From: CALCNS01 sp964425745
GTDB lineage: Bacteria > Bacillota > JAAYKD01
Direction of reading: 5' to 3'
DNA: 64,000 nt
Assembly: GCA_964425745.1 (NCBI GenBank)
Contig: CAYRNW010000003.1
Span: forward strand, 62,001-126,000
Below the pieces are notes generated by a model. It had not been told where the DNA came from. It did not search any database and saw only the letters and a program-made list of their open reading frames with translations. Below are positions 7,644 to 17,019 of the stretch, in pieces; position 1 is the stretch's first letter, and the number at the start of each line of letters is the position of its first letter. Both the position numbers and the translations under genes were made by a program.

Positions 7644-8303
7644 TTACATCATTTTCATAGAATTGATGATCAAACTGAATTGCAATTTCAAGAATTCTGC
7701 CGCACGTCGACATAAAAGCATACGGCCAATAAAGATTTCGAAATATTCCATAGGTGGGCAGATATTCGGATCTATCGTCACATCCAACGTAATGATGGTT
7801 CGTTCTTCGTTGATGGTCAAGTTGGAGTGTTCCACAGCATAATTAACCCGGTCATGGATATCGAAAGCGGTGGTATTGCGGTTTCGCACACGGGTTCGAC
7901 GAACGTCACTTTTGTCAGCTAAAATCAGTGCTGCTGAAATTGGATTGACCGGAACTGCGGTAGCTTCATCATGATTACCAATCGCAGAAACGATTAAGGC
8001 AACTTCCTCTGCTTCCATTCCGGCTTGGCGCAGAAATTGGAAGGCCAAGATTCCACCACTATGAGCATGGTCCACCCGGTTGACTAAGTTGCCGATATCA
8101 TGCATGTAACCCGCTATTTTCGCCAATTCCTGTTCGCGTTCAGAATATTGTAATTGAGCTAAAATTTTTGATGCGCGGTCAGCAGAAATACTGGCATGGG
8201 GAAAAGAGTGTTCCGTATATCCAAGTTCTTTCATGACACGATCGCCTTGGGCGATGTAGGAATGAATTTCAGGATTGCTTTTAATATCTTGAAAGTTAAT
8301 CAT
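7644..8303 (-). CDS. HD-domain phosphohydrolase
   Basis: The protein has 219 residues. The HD metal-binding signature is visible as I-A-G-Y-M-H-D-I-G-N at residues 63-72. It is followed by D-H-A-H-S-G near 78-83, I-G-N-H-D-E near 108-113 and A-L-I-L-A-D-K-S-D near 125-133. This is the expected H...HD...H...D order of HD-type nucleotide or phosphate hydrolases. The C-terminal 70 residues form an extra domain (T-I-I-T-L-D-V-T-I-D-P). AAAGGAGAATCACC precedes the ATG on the minus strand. It is the first gene of a two-gene minus-strand unit with an unknown partner. The substrate cannot be deduced. Confidence 0.8.
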   Translation of the reverse strand: MINFQDIKSNPEIHSYIAQGDRVMKELGYTEHSFPHASISADRASKILAQLQYSEREQELAKIAGYMHDIGNLVNRVDHAHSGGILAFQFLRQAGMEAEEVALIVSAIGNHDEATAVPVNPISAALILADKSDVRRTRVRNRNTTAFDIHDRVNYAVEHSNLTINEERTIITLDVTIDPNICPPMEYFEIFIGRMLLCRRAAEFLKLQFSLIINSMKMM

Positions 8304-8332
8304 GGTGATTCTCCTTTGTGATTCTTACTTCT

Positions 8333-8360
8333 ATTATAACGATATTTTTGCTTCGTGCAA
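8333..8360 (-). promoter_or_regulatory. Sigma-A-like promoter for the HD-domain operon
   Basis: Read on the minus strand, a TTGCAC -35 (8360-8355) and a TATAAT -10 (8338-8333) are separated by 16 bases. The predicted start site lies about 25 bases before the HD-gene start codon. Confidence 0.7.
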
Positions 8361-8451
8361 GTATAGCACAGGAAATTTACGAAAGCTTTCATAAAAAGGA
8401 ACTCGAGAGAGCTGTCACGAATATCAGTTGAAAATAAAAGGAGGTTCCAAG

Positions 8452-9630
8452 ATGCAGGAAATTTATCAGAAAATATACCATAATGTTGAAGCAGATCGAG
8501 AACAACTGCTGAAGATTAATGATGCTATTTATCATCATCCCGAATTAGGAAACCAAGAGTTTTTTGCTGCAGAGCAACTGACGACAGCCTTAAAAGAAGC
8601 AGGATTTTCAGTTGAACAGCCTTATCGAGATTTAGCAACCGGATTTCGGGCAACCTTTGATACCGGAAAACCGGGGCCAACCATTGCTGTTATGGGTGAA
8701 TACGATGCTTTGCCGGACATTGGTCATGGATGCGGTCACAATATGATTGGTAGCATTGCCCTGGGAGCGGCAAGAGCCTTAGCAAAAGAGGCTTCCTCCT
8801 TAAGAGGCAGAATTGTCATGCTCGGTACCCCTGCTGAAGAAACCAATGGTGGAAAGGTTGTCTATGCAGCAACCGGGGTTTTTGAGGATATTGATGCAGC
8901 AATGATTGTTCATCCCGGTAGCAAAAATGCCCTCGGATCAACGTCTTTAGCGATTGATGCACTCGAATTTGTTTTTCATGGTAGAACTTGCCATGCGTCT
9001 GGAAATCCTGAAGACGGAATCAATGCCCTAGACGGAGCGATACTCACCTTCAATAATGTCAATGCTCTGAGACAGCATGTAACATCGGATATCAGAATCC
9101 ATGGTGTAATCACGGAAGGAGGAAAAGCTCCTAATGTGACTCCGGATTTAGCAATTGCTCGTTTTTATGTTCGTGCAAAGAAGAGAGAGTATTTGAGTCA
9201 AGTGGTGGAAAAAGTTAAAAATTGTGCGCGAGGTGCTGCAATTGCCACAGGATGCACCTTAGACATTAGCAATTTTGAATTCAGCAATGATAATATGAAG
9301 CCGAATGTGCAAATGACTAAAACTTGGGAACAGCACATGCGTGCTTTAGGTGTGACTGATTTCAAACCCCTGGATTTGCAAGCTGCAGGTGGATCGACCG
9401 ATTGCGGCAATGTATCTCAAAAGGTGCCTGCGATTCATCCCAGTATCTCGATTACCGAGGGCAAGGAAGTAAGCGGACACAGTCGTGATTTTGCTTCTGC
9501 CACGATTACTGAAGCCGGTCACGAAGCGTTACTTTTAGCCTCAAAAGCAGTCGCATGCACGGTCGCCGATTTGCTGATGAAGGATGAACTTCTAACTCTT
9601 GTTAAAGAGGAATTCAAGAATAACCAATAA
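8452..9630 (+). CDS. M20-family amidohydrolase (AbgB / aminoacylase-like)
   Basis: The protein has 392 residues. The M20 metallopeptidase signatures are visible: M-G-E-Y-D-A-L-P-D near residues 79-87, G-H-G-C-G-H-N-M near 90-97, and the general-base Glu region P-A-E-E-T-N-G-G-K near 126-134. A further conserved block is T-E-G-G-K-A-P-N-V near 221-229. These enzymes hydrolyse N-acyl amino acids, p-aminobenzoyl-glutamate or small dipeptides using two metal ions. The ATG at 8452 follows AAAGGAGG; an in-frame TTG at 8428 does not. It is paralogous to the enzyme at 35484-36875 and is followed by its own terminator. The substrate is unknown. Confidence 0.85.
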   Translation: MQEIYQKIYHNVEADREQLLKINDAIYHHPELGNQEFFAAEQLTTALKEAGFSVEQPYRDLATGFRATFDTGKPGPTIAVMGEYDALPDIGHGCGHNMIGSIALGAARALAKEASSLRGRIVMLGTPAEETNGGKVVYAATGVFEDIDAAMIVHPGSKNALGSTSLAIDALEFVFHGRTCHASGNPEDGINALDGAILTFNNVNALRQHVTSDIRIHGVITEGGKAPNVTPDLAIARFYVRAKKREYLSQVVEKVKNCARGAAIATGCTLDISNFEFSNDNMKPNVQMTKTWEQHMRALGVTDFKPLDLQAAGGSTDCGNVSQKVPAIHPSISITEGKEVSGHSRDFASATITEAGHEALLLASKAVACTVADLLMKDELLTLVKEEFKNNQ

Positions 9631-9636
9631 TTTTCA

Positions 9637-9678
9637 AAAAGCAGAATCGGCATAAGTATTGTGCTGATTCTGCTTTTA
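9637..9678 (+). terminator. Rho-independent terminator after the M20 amidohydrolase
   Basis: A perfect 12-base stem (9637-9648 with 9666-9677) ends in a run of T within the descending arm and AAAA opposite. It isolates the amidohydrolase from the cdaA operon. Confidence 0.8.
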
Positions 9679-9782
9679 AAAGTTTCTAACGAAATCAATT
9701 TAGTTTTTTTCGAATTCGGAAGGGGAACACCCTTGCAGTGAAGAATCAAAATAAGAATGAACCATGATATGGGGGGAACCAC

Positions 9783-10613
9783 GTGGAGAGAATCGTCTCA
9801 ATTTTTTCGCAATTTAAGCTTCTCGATGCTTTCGATATTGTAGTGGTTTCGATTGCTATCTCCAGCTTAATCATGATGATTCGCAATACCAGAGCAATTC
9901 AACTGGTCAAGGGGATTCTCTATGTTCTTTTAGCGTATGTGGTCAGTTCTTTTCTGGGGTTAAAGGCAATTGGTTGGTTAATGGATCGAACCCTCACCTT
10001 TGGAATTGTTGCAATTCCGATTGTTTTTCAAACAGAACTCCGCAAGGTTCTTGAAGAGCTGGGAAGGGGAACTTTTTTTCATCGTCGCTCAGCGAATCAG
10101 GAACAAATTGAAAAAATGTTCGATGAATTAGCAATCGCCGTAGATGCAATGGCTTCACAAAAAACCGGCGCTTTAATTGTTTTAGAACGGAAAACCGGAT
10201 TGAGAGAATACATGGAAACCGGTGTCTTTATTGATGGTGTTGTTACCAGTCAGTTGTTGATGAATATTTTTTATAAAAACACGCCACTCCATGACGGTGC
10301 CGTAATGATTCGTGAAAATCGTGTCGTTGCAGCAGCGTGTTATTTACCTTTATCCTCAAATCCAGATATTTCACAAGAGTTAGGTACTAGACATCGTGCT
10401 TCAATCGGAATAACCGAACAATCGGATTGTTTAACGATTGTGGTGTCTGAAGAAACCGGAACCGTATCATTGGCACAAGACGGTAAATTGATACGATATC
10501 TTGATGGCAAAATGTTAGTAGATCTTTTGCGCCAGACCTACTTTGAAGAAGAGCTGACCGTGAAATCTGTTTTGCCAACCTGGCTACAATGGGGGGGTAA
10601 AAACGATGAATAA
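9783..10613 (+). CDS. cdaA: Diadenylate cyclase CdaA (c-di-AMP synthase)
   Basis: The protein has 276 residues. It begins with two or three membrane helices (about residues 14-34, 41-60 and 68-82). The DAC domain follows, with the catalytic D-G-A at 171-173 (L-H-D-G-A-V-M-I) and R-H-R at 203-205 (G-T-R-H-R-A-S-I-G). It condenses two ATP into the second messenger c-di-AMP at the inner face of the membrane. The start is a GTG after GGGGGGA. It overlaps cdaR by 8 bases and is followed by glmM and glmS, the usual Gram-positive order, which links potassium/osmotic signalling to cell-wall precursor supply. Confidence 0.95.
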   Translation: MERIVSIFSQFKLLDAFDIVVVSIAISSLIMMIRNTRAIQLVKGILYVLLAYVVSSFLGLKAIGWLMDRTLTFGIVAIPIVFQTELRKVLEELGRGTFFHRRSANQEQIEKMFDELAIAVDAMASQKTGALIVLERKTGLREYMETGVFIDGVVTSQLLMNIFYKNTPLHDGAVMIRENRVVAAACYLPLSSNPDISQELGTRHRASIGITEQSDCLTIVVSEETGTVSLAQDGKLIRYLDGKMLVDLLRQTYFEEELTVKSVLPTWLQWGGKNDE

Positions 10614-11574
10614 ATTATTTTCTTCTAATATTGCCGTTCGCATCGTTTCTGTGCTGATTGCTCTTGTCATTTGGGTGGTTGCTAGTGATCAATCGATTTC
10701 TCAATCAACGAGTCAAGAAATGAGTAAGAACTTTTACAGGATTCCAATTGAGGCCATTAACATCCCCAATAATTACTCTGTGAATTATGATTATATCTCC
10801 ATTGAGAGCGTGGTCCTGAAAGGGAATGCATCTTTGTTGAGCAGTATGCTTGGACAAGAGATTACCGCAAGTATTGATTTGGAAGGATTGACCGAGGGAG
10901 AATACGACCTACCGATTCAATTAAGATTTCCTGCAGGCTTAAGTTTAGTTGCGGTTCAGCCACCGAGAGTTCATGTGACTTTAGTCAGCAGTGTTAGTCG
11001 AGTCATGGACATCGAGATCATAACCACTGGAACGCCTCAAATCACCAATGTGATACCGATTCTAAGTTATAAACCGGAAACGGTGTTAGTAGCAGGTTCA
11101 CGAACCTCATTAGAAGAAATCGTGAAGGCTGTCGTAAACGTAGATTTAACCGGAAAAACAGGGAACTTTGAGCAAGCAATGGATGTTCAAGTACTCGATG
11201 CTAACGGGATTCGTGTTGAAGACGTCTCGATGCAACCAAGCTTGATTTCAGTGACCGTTCTTTTTCAACCCATCAAACAAGTAGCATTGCAGCTTCCGGA
11301 AGATCTAGTGGTACCCGAGGGTTGGAGCATAGATTCGTTTGAAATCAATCCTACTACGGTAAAAATCTATGGAAGTCAATCGGATCTTGATCTGATTAAA
11401 AATCTCAGCGTCGCCTTAGATGAGATTGTTTTGACAAAGGATGAGGCACTAGAAACAGAAGTAGAAAAAACGTTGAAGGCTTCCATTGCGATTCCTCAGG
11501 GAAGTTTAATCACAATAGATTCTGAGCAAGAGGTAGAAATTGTATTGCGCTTGGTGAAAGGGAACCCAGGTTAA
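10606..11574 (+). CDS. cdaR: CdaA regulatory protein CdaR (YbbR-domain protein)
   Basis: The protein has 322 residues. An N-terminal membrane anchor (about residues 9-27) is followed by three or four YbbR-type beta-rich repeats, for example around V-L-K-G-N-A-S, V-L-V-A-G-S-R-T-S-L-E and V-K-I-Y-G-S-Q-S-D-L. It is expected to lie outside the cytoplasmic membrane and to modulate CdaA through its anchor. The ATG lies within the 3' end of cdaA (ATGAATAAA, 8-base overlap), so translation is coupled. The gene order and domain content make the assignment secure; direct effects on activity are known only from model Firmicutes. Confidence 0.9.
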   Translation: MNKLFSSNIAVRIVSVLIALVIWVVASDQSISQSTSQEMSKNFYRIPIEAINIPNNYSVNYDYISIESVVLKGNASLLSSMLGQEITASIDLEGLTEGEYDLPIQLRFPAGLSLVAVQPPRVHVTLVSSVSRVMDIEIITTGTPQITNVIPILSYKPETVLVAGSRTSLEEIVKAVVNVDLTGKTGNFEQAMDVQVLDANGIRVEDVSMQPSLISVTVLFQPIKQVALQLPEDLVVPEGWSIDSFEINPTTVKIYGSQSDLDLIKNLSVALDEIVLTKDEALETEVEKTLKASIAIPQGSLITIDSEQEVEIVLRLVKGNPG

Positions 11575-11602
11575 GATGAAAATTTAGAAAGGCGGGAGCG
11601 TC

Positions 11603-12937
11603 ATGGCCCGTTTGTTTGGTACGGATGGCGTTCGTGGTATTGCCAATCGTCAATTGACACCGGAATTAGCGTTTCAGTTGGGCAAAGCTGCGGCAGCAGT
11701 CTTATTAGAAAAGAAGGAAAGAGCAACCGTGCTCTTGGGAAAAGATCCGAGGGCGTCGGGAGATCTATTGGAGGCCTCCTTAGCAGCAGGTTTCATGTCA
11801 GGAGGGGCGGATGTATTATCGGTTGGTGTCGTGCCAACACCAGCGGTTGCTTACTTAACGAAGCATTTACCGGTGGAAGCAGGTGCAATGATTTCGGCTT
11901 CTCATAATCCGGTAGAAGATAATGGAATCAAGTTTTTCTCACACCAAGGCTTCAAGCTTCCGGATGCTACCGAGGATGCGATTGAACGTTATATAAATGA
12001 GGCACATTCTGTGGATGAACGACCCATCGGGATCCAGGTAGGAACGTGGATGCATCAACCAGAAGCAGTCGAAGGGTATTTGTCAGCATTGCTCCAAAGC
12101 GTTGAAACATGTTCCCTGCGTGGGAAGAAAATCGTACTCGATTGTGCAAACGGGTCCGCTTCTCCCTTTGCAGAGACAATCTTCCGTTCCCTTGGGGCAG
12201 AGGTCATCGCACTCCATGCCACACCCAATGGGGAAAACATCAATCATCATTGTGGTTCCACTCACCCCGAAAATTTAAAGACAGCTGTGGTTAGCAACAA
12301 AGCAGATTATGGGTTTGCTTTCGATGGGGATGCCGATCGCTGTTTGGCGGTTGACGAACAAGGATGTTTAGTTGACGGAGATCAAATTATGACTTTTCTT
12401 GCGATTCAATGGAAAAAGCAAGCTCGATTGAATCACAATACACTGGTCGTAACCGTTATGAGCAATTTAGGGCTTCGAAAAGCCATGGAGGAACACGACA
12501 TTCAACTTGAAATCACTTCAGTCGGAGATCGCTATGTTCTGGAAGCGATGTTAGCAAAGCATTATGCGCTGGGTGGAGAGCAATCCGGCCATTTGATTTT
12601 TGCCGATTATGCAACGACCGGAGACGGAATGTTAACCGCACTACAACTCAGCAAATTGCTTCAGAAAAATGATATGAAAATGTCACAAGCCGCAGCTGTG
12701 ATGCAACGGTTTCCACAGGTTCTACATAATGTAAGAGTTGAGAATAAAAGTAAATCGATGCAATCCCAAGCTTTTCTGGAAGCAATCCGTCAAGAGGAAG
12801 AAACGCTGGGTCGTAAAGGAAGAATTCTGGTTCGGCCTTCGGGTACGGAACAATTGATTCGTATCATGGTGGAGGCAGAGCACGAAACGCAAGCCAAGGA
12901 AATTGCCGAGCGCTTGAGTCGATATATCGTTCAATAA
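11603..12937 (+). CDS. glmM: Phosphoglucosamine mutase
   Basis: The protein has 444 residues, the usual length. It interconverts glucosamine-6-phosphate and glucosamine-1-phosphate for UDP-GlcNAc synthesis. The start M-A-R-L-F-G-T-D-G-V-R-G is typical. The phosphoserine loop is S-A-S-H-N-P with the active Ser at residue 100. The metal-binding loop is F-D-G-D-A-D-R-C near 240-247, and the phosphate-binding loop is R-P-S-G-T-E near 411-416. GGCGGGAG precedes the ATG. It lies 28 bases after cdaR and 29 before glmS; in other Firmicutes GlmM binds and inhibits CdaA, which the shared operon would fit. Confidence 0.96.
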   Translation: MARLFGTDGVRGIANRQLTPELAFQLGKAAAAVLLEKKERATVLLGKDPRASGDLLEASLAAGFMSGGADVLSVGVVPTPAVAYLTKHLPVEAGAMISASHNPVEDNGIKFFSHQGFKLPDATEDAIERYINEAHSVDERPIGIQVGTWMHQPEAVEGYLSALLQSVETCSLRGKKIVLDCANGSASPFAETIFRSLGAEVIALHATPNGENINHHCGSTHPENLKTAVVSNKADYGFAFDGDADRCLAVDEQGCLVDGDQIMTFLAIQWKKQARLNHNTLVVTVMSNLGLRKAMEEHDIQLEITSVGDRYVLEAMLAKHYALGGEQSGHLIFADYATTGDGMLTALQLSKLLQKNDMKMSQAAAVMQRFPQVLHNVRVENKSKSMQSQAFLEAIRQEEETLGRKGRILVRPSGTEQLIRIMVEAEHETQAKEIAERLSRYIVQ

Positions 12938-12966
12938 TATAGAATCAAAAAGCAGGAGGAGTTATT

Positions 12967-14793
12967 ATGTGTGGAATTATGGGGTATGTGGGGCCAAAAA
13001 ATGCGTTGCCGTATATTATAGAAGGCCTACGCTGCTTGGAATATCGGGGTTACGATTCTGCCGGAATTGCGGTAATCAAAGACGGGTCCCTGACACAACA
13101 AAAAAACGCCGGACGACTATCGGAACTAGAGGTACTTCTTGAGACACAGCCTTTACAGGGGACGATTGGTATCGGTCATACTCGTTGGGCAACCCATGGA
13201 GAACCCAATAATGAAAATGCGCATCCCCATATGGGAAGCCAAAATCGGATTGCACTTATTCATAATGGTGTTATTGAAAATTACCGAGAATTGCGAGAAG
13301 AGCTTATTGCGAAAGGGATTCCCTTTTTGTCACAAACCGACTCTGAAGTTGTTGTAAATCTTCTAGAGGAAACGAATTTACCTTTAATGGAAGCGCTGGA
13401 TGAGGTCTTACCTCGTTTGCGAGGAGCCTATGCTCTTGTTATGCTCGATATTCGTCAACCCGACCGAATTGTGGTTGCAAGAAAAGATAATCCGGTTGTC
13501 ATTGGCTTGGGCCAGGGCGAGAATTATGTTGCTTCCGATATTCCTGCTCTCTTACCGCATACAAAAACCATGGTTTTCTTAAGTGATTACGAAAGAGCTG
13601 TTATTACTGCTGCCGGAGTGACTTTTTTTGATAGAACGGGAAATATCATCAAAAAAGAAGCTCAGGAAATTGCATGGACCGCAGAGGCGGCTGAAAAAGA
13701 TGGCTTTGAGCATTTCATGCGTAAAGAAATCCACGAACAACCCCGTGTATTACGCGACACGATGAAAGAACGGCTACCACAGGATAATCTTCGTGGCTTT
13801 TTCAGCGAATTAGACAATTCACCCTGGGATTGGGCTAACGTAAATCGGATTATTACCGTAGCATGTGGAACCGCCTATTATGCGGGCATGGCGGGGAAAT
13901 ATATGATTGAACGTCTTGCACGAATCCCGGTGGAAGTGGATATGGCATCTGAATTCCGATATCGTGAACCCATCATTGGCAAAAATGATGTTGTCATGGT
14001 CATCAGTCAATCGGGTGAAACTGCAGATACATTGGCTGCGGTGAGGGAAGCCCAAAGCAAAGGTGCAAAGGTTTTAGCGGTGACGAATGTGAAGGGCAGT
14101 ACGGTTTCTCGCGAGGCAGATTTTGTCGTTTATACCCAAGCCGGTCCTGAAATTGCTGTCGCTTCGACCAAAGCTTATATTTCACAGCTGCTTGTGATGT
14201 TGATGATGTCGATCAAATTAGCTCATGTCAAAGGTCTCTTAGATCAAACACAATTAGACGACTGGATTGAAAACTTAAGAGTTTTGCCGTATTGGGTAGA
14301 AAAGGTTTTACTCCAGGAAAATGTTATGGCATCCTGGGCTAGAAGGATTGCAGGGTATCAAAATCTATTCTTCATCGGGCGTGATTTGGATTTTGCATTA
14401 TCTTTGGAAGGGGCTCTAAAACTAAAAGAGATCTCCTATATCCATGCAGAGGCCTATGCAGCCGGAGAACTCAAACACGGCCCCTTAGCCTTGATTTCAG
14501 GGGGGACACCTGTGGTTGCTCTGACCACACAGAATCGGCTTATTGAAAAAGCACTCAGCAACATTGAAGTTGTGAAAGCTCGAGGTGCAGTATTATTCCA
14601 TATTACCAATTCTCAGCTCCTCAGTAGAAATGAAGAAGAAGAGTGGATTATGGCTTTGCCAGAGTTGGATGACATGCTGATGCCGATTTTAGCCGTTGTG
14701 CCCTTACAATTATTGGCGTATCATGCTGCCGTAGCCAAAGGTAACGATGTCGATAAACCGCGGAATCTTGCTAAAAGTGTGACAGTAGAATAA
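12967..14793 (+). CDS. glmS: Glutamine-fructose-6-phosphate aminotransferase (isomerising)
   Basis: The protein has 608 residues, full length. It converts fructose-6-phosphate and glutamine to glucosamine-6-phosphate in the cytoplasm. The N-terminal nucleophile is Cys2 (M-C-G-I-M-G-Y-V-G), exposed after removal of Met. The glutaminase domain continues with T-R-W-A-T-H-G near residues 73-79. Two SIS sugar-isomerase domains follow (S-Q-S-G-E-T-A-D-T near 348-356 and the second near 460-560). The C-terminus D-K-P-R-N-L-A-K-S-V-T-V-E is diagnostic. GGAGG precedes the ATG. Only 29 bases separate it from glmM, so there is no room for a glmS ribozyme. Confidence 0.97.
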   Translation: MCGIMGYVGPKNALPYIIEGLRCLEYRGYDSAGIAVIKDGSLTQQKNAGRLSELEVLLETQPLQGTIGIGHTRWATHGEPNNENAHPHMGSQNRIALIHNGVIENYRELREELIAKGIPFLSQTDSEVVVNLLEETNLPLMEALDEVLPRLRGAYALVMLDIRQPDRIVVARKDNPVVIGLGQGENYVASDIPALLPHTKTMVFLSDYERAVITAAGVTFFDRTGNIIKKEAQEIAWTAEAAEKDGFEHFMRKEIHEQPRVLRDTMKERLPQDNLRGFFSELDNSPWDWANVNRIITVACGTAYYAGMAGKYMIERLARIPVEVDMASEFRYREPIIGKNDVVMVISQSGETADTLAAVREAQSKGAKVLAVTNVKGSTVSREADFVVYTQAGPEIAVASTKAYISQLLVMLMMSIKLAHVKGLLDQTQLDDWIENLRVLPYWVEKVLLQENVMASWARRIAGYQNLFFIGRDLDFALSLEGALKLKEISYIHAEAYAAGELKHGPLALISGGTPVVALTTQNRLIEKALSNIEVVKARGAVLFHITNSQLLSRNEEEEWIMALPELDDMLMPILAVVPLQLLAYHAAVAKGNDVDKPRNLAKSVTVE

Positions 14794-14796
14794 CAC

Positions 14797-14836
14797 AAAA
14801 AGGTCGTAGTATCCATTTGGATGACTACGACCTTTT
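14797..14836. terminator. Bidirectional terminator between glmS and the convergent MFS gene
   Basis: A long stem (14797-14810 with 14824-14836, extended by ATCCA/TGGAT around the loop) is flanked by A on the left and T on the right. It can serve both converging genes. Confidence 0.85.
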
Positions 14837-14854
14837 GCTCTTTTTACATGGTAT

Positions 14855-16165
14855 CTATTTAATCGTTGAGATTTGCCGATTTTCGTATTTGTTGACCAAC
14901 CAGAAGCACCATGCGCCGCCAAACCGAAGAGCAGCACAAATCAAGAAAGCGATTTGGAAGCCGAATAGGTTTTTCAAAGTTACTCCAATCACCGGAGCGA
15001 AAATCGCTGTGATGCTGATGGCTGTCTGATGATACGCCAAAAAACTAGTTTTATTTTTCTCGGGAGTTGAATCGAGGGTAGCATTGAAAAGTGATAAATT
15101 GACTCCTGAAAAAACCATACCCGTTATGAGGTTGATGATTGCTACAAAGTATAGACTCTTTGAGAAAGCATACGCTAAAGGCACAACAAAAATCCAAATA
15201 CCGGAAGAGAATAGCGTTTTTAAATTACCGTGTTTCTGACTATACTTCGTCCAGTAGCCATATCCCATGAGGGAACCCCCGGTGTTGATTAAGCTTAAAA
15301 TACTTACCCAGGTGTTATTCGCGCCTAAGACTCGAACCTGATATAAGGAGAACAAAGACCAGGGAATCTGCCAGGCAAAGTGAAATACAAGAGAGGCAGC
15401 AACAAACCGTAAAAAGCGTTTTTCGTGAAAGATTTCGAGGAAGGCCCCTTTCAATCCAGTCACAATTCCTTGGTTTTCCGTTTTTGCTTCAATAATCGGT
15501 GTGGGGTTTGGTGCAGATGTGGGTTCATCCATGCGTGAGAAGACCCATACTTCAGTCATTGCTAAAAGAAAGGAGAGGAAGAACGCCAATTGGTAGCCCA
15601 GGGGAAAGCTAGCAATATCTAAAAAACGTCCTGCGACTAAGGTAAAGGCAGTACCGACGAGGTTCTGTAAACGGTTACGTGTAGCAAAAGAAAGAGCTCG
15701 TCGATCGGGGGGGATAACGCGAGAGATAAAAGACTGCCAACCAACGTTAGAGATCGAACCGGGCAGATTCATAAGAGCGATTGTAGCAACCAAAAGCGTT
15801 GCGCGGATGCTAGGGTCGAAGAAAGGTATGGCAGCCAAAACCAAGTAGAACAACCGATGCAAAAAAATGACAAGAGTCGTGATTCGGTGCTTGTTCGGTT
15901 GTTTATCAATATAGCGAGCCCCAGGGATCATCGATAACACACTTACGAAGGCCGGTGCTGAAGATAATAACGCGACCTGGTAATCGGTCGCTCCGTTCTT
16001 GATTGCAAAAATACTCAAGAAGGGATTCACCAAATTGATGGCCATAATCGATAAGATTCCCTGTGTTATGTTGATTGTTTGATTTCTCTGGAAGCGAGCT
16101 TCATCGTTGGCTGTTGTTTTATCTTTTAGAATTTTCCACAAAGCTTGTGGACTGCGGTTAAACAT
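14855..16165 (-). CDS. Major facilitator superfamily transporter
   Basis: The protein has 436 residues and about 12 hydrophobic helices. The charged loop between helices 2 and 3 reads P-G-A-R-Y-I-D-K-Q-P-N-K-H-R, the usual place of the MFS motif A. A long central cytoplasmic loop (E-P-T-S-A-P-N-P-T-P-I-I-E) splits two six-helix halves. Several minus-strand MFS proteins of this layout in Firmicutes are poorly characterised exporters. AAGGTGG precedes the ATG on the minus strand. It converges on glmS and shares its terminator. The substrate cannot be predicted. Confidence 0.82.
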   Translation of the reverse strand: MFNRSPQALWKILKDKTTANDEARFQRNQTINITQGILSIMAINLVNPFLSIFAIKNGATDYQVALLSSAPAFVSVLSMIPGARYIDKQPNKHRITTLVIFLHRLFYLVLAAIPFFDPSIRATLLVATIALMNLPGSISNVGWQSFISRVIPPDRRALSFATRNRLQNLVGTAFTLVAGRFLDIASFPLGYQLAFFLSFLLAMTEVWVFSRMDEPTSAPNPTPIIEAKTENQGIVTGLKGAFLEIFHEKRFLRFVAASLVFHFAWQIPWSLFSLYQVRVLGANNTWVSILSLINTGGSLMGYGYWTKYSQKHGNLKTLFSSGIWIFVVPLAYAFSKSLYFVAIINLITGMVFSGVNLSLFNATLDSTPEKNKTSFLAYHQTAISITAIFAPVIGVTLKNLFGFQIAFLICAALRFGGAWCFWLVNKYENRQISTIK

Positions 16166-16298
16166 AGAATACCACCTTCTTTAAATTCAAGAGGAATATG
16201 CAAATCTAAATTATGGTATCATAGCTCCCCGGTAAAGTAAACCTCAAAGAACTGGCAGAAGCAAGGGGATTTTGAATTCTTTTTTGTAGGTACAAAGA

Positions 16299-16331
16299 AG
16301 CACCTTCTACAAATTTCTTGTAAAAGGTGCT
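16299..16331 (-). terminator. Rho-independent terminator of the redox-protein gene
   Basis: On the minus strand AGCACCTT pairs with AAGGTGCT around a loop that can also pair internally (TACAA/TTGTA). The stem is followed by TCTTTG. The U tract is imperfect. Confidence 0.55.
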
Positions 16332-16368
16332 GGGAAGGTTTGCGACACGCGCAAATATTTTAGTTTTG

Positions 16369-16803
16369 TCAGCCGCAGTCGTCTTCGGCACCGGGAAGGC
16401 CATTGTCTAGGTATTCTTCCAAAGTTTCAACGACAAAGCGCACATATTGAGCACATCGTGCTTTGGCATCGGGTTCGTGTTTCAAAACACTACAATCGGG
16501 AGCACCAAACTCTTCAACAAAAGCATTGAAAAGTGCTGCACTGTAGTCTTTCATTTCGGTTTTTCGATCTTCTCCCATATTACGACCAAAATAACGACCC
16601 AGGGTTAACATACCGCCGGTTAATGCACCACAAACGGATTCTGCGCCCATACCACCGGAAAAAGCGCCAGCATAATGATTGCCATAATCGATTTCTTCTT
16701 GAGTTAGTCCGTCAACTTCGGCCAAGGCAATAAAAACAGACTCTGAGCAGCTGTATGCTTGATTCATATATAATTCCAAGGCTCGGTCACTTGCTTTCGA
16801 CAT
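16369..16803 (-). CDS. C_GCAxxG_C_C family putative redox protein
   Basis: The protein has 144 residues. The family motif appears as C-S-E-S-V near residues 19-23, then G-A-F-S-G-G-M-G and C-G-A-L-T-G-G near 58-64, with further Cys at about 107 (D-C-S-V-L-K) and 120 (A-R-C-A-Q-Y). Families with this pattern are thought to be redox-active and some members accept selenocysteine, but the reaction is not established. The ATG at 16803 is chosen because GGAAGG precedes it by nine bases; two upstream in-frame ATG codons overlap that site. A near-consensus promoter lies at 16849-16877. Confidence 0.75.
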   Translation of the reverse strand: MSKASDRALELYMNQAYSCSESVFIALAEVDGLTQEEIDYGNHYAGAFSGGMGAESVCGALTGGMLTLGRYFGRNMGEDRKTEMKDYSAALFNAFVEEFGAPDCSVLKHEPDAKARCAQYVRFVVETLEEYLDNGLPGAEDDCG

Positions 16804-16848
16804 TGTATTCATCCTTCCAATCAATCTTTAATCACAGTATTGAATATG

Positions 16849-16877
16849 ATTATACCAAAAGATTGTGCATCTGTAAA
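16849..16877 (-). promoter_or_regulatory. Sigma-A-like promoter with extended -10
   Basis: On the minus strand TTTACA (16877-16872) and TATAAT (16854-16849) are 17 bases apart, and TGG precedes the -10. It drives the C_GCAxxG_C_C gene. Confidence 0.75.
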
Positions 16878-17019
16878 CTAAAAATGTTCTGTTTTGTGAG
16901 TTAGTTACAAAGGGGTGAAACACTTCTTGTCGAATCAGACTTCTATCTGTCAGCCCATAGGAATTCTTATTTCAAAGCAGAAAGTATGATGTGGAAAGAA
17001 TAGTAAGGGGGAAGTTTCT

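Noticed and set aside
12938..12966. A glmS ribozyme upstream of glmS
   Set aside because: Only 29 bases separate glmM and glmS, far too few for the ribozyme of about 150 bases, and no core motif is seen.
16206..16403. A 65-residue minus-strand gene after the redox protein
   Set aside because: It overlaps the end of the C_GCAxxG_C_C gene and its terminator, has no ribosome binding site and no recognisable protein character.
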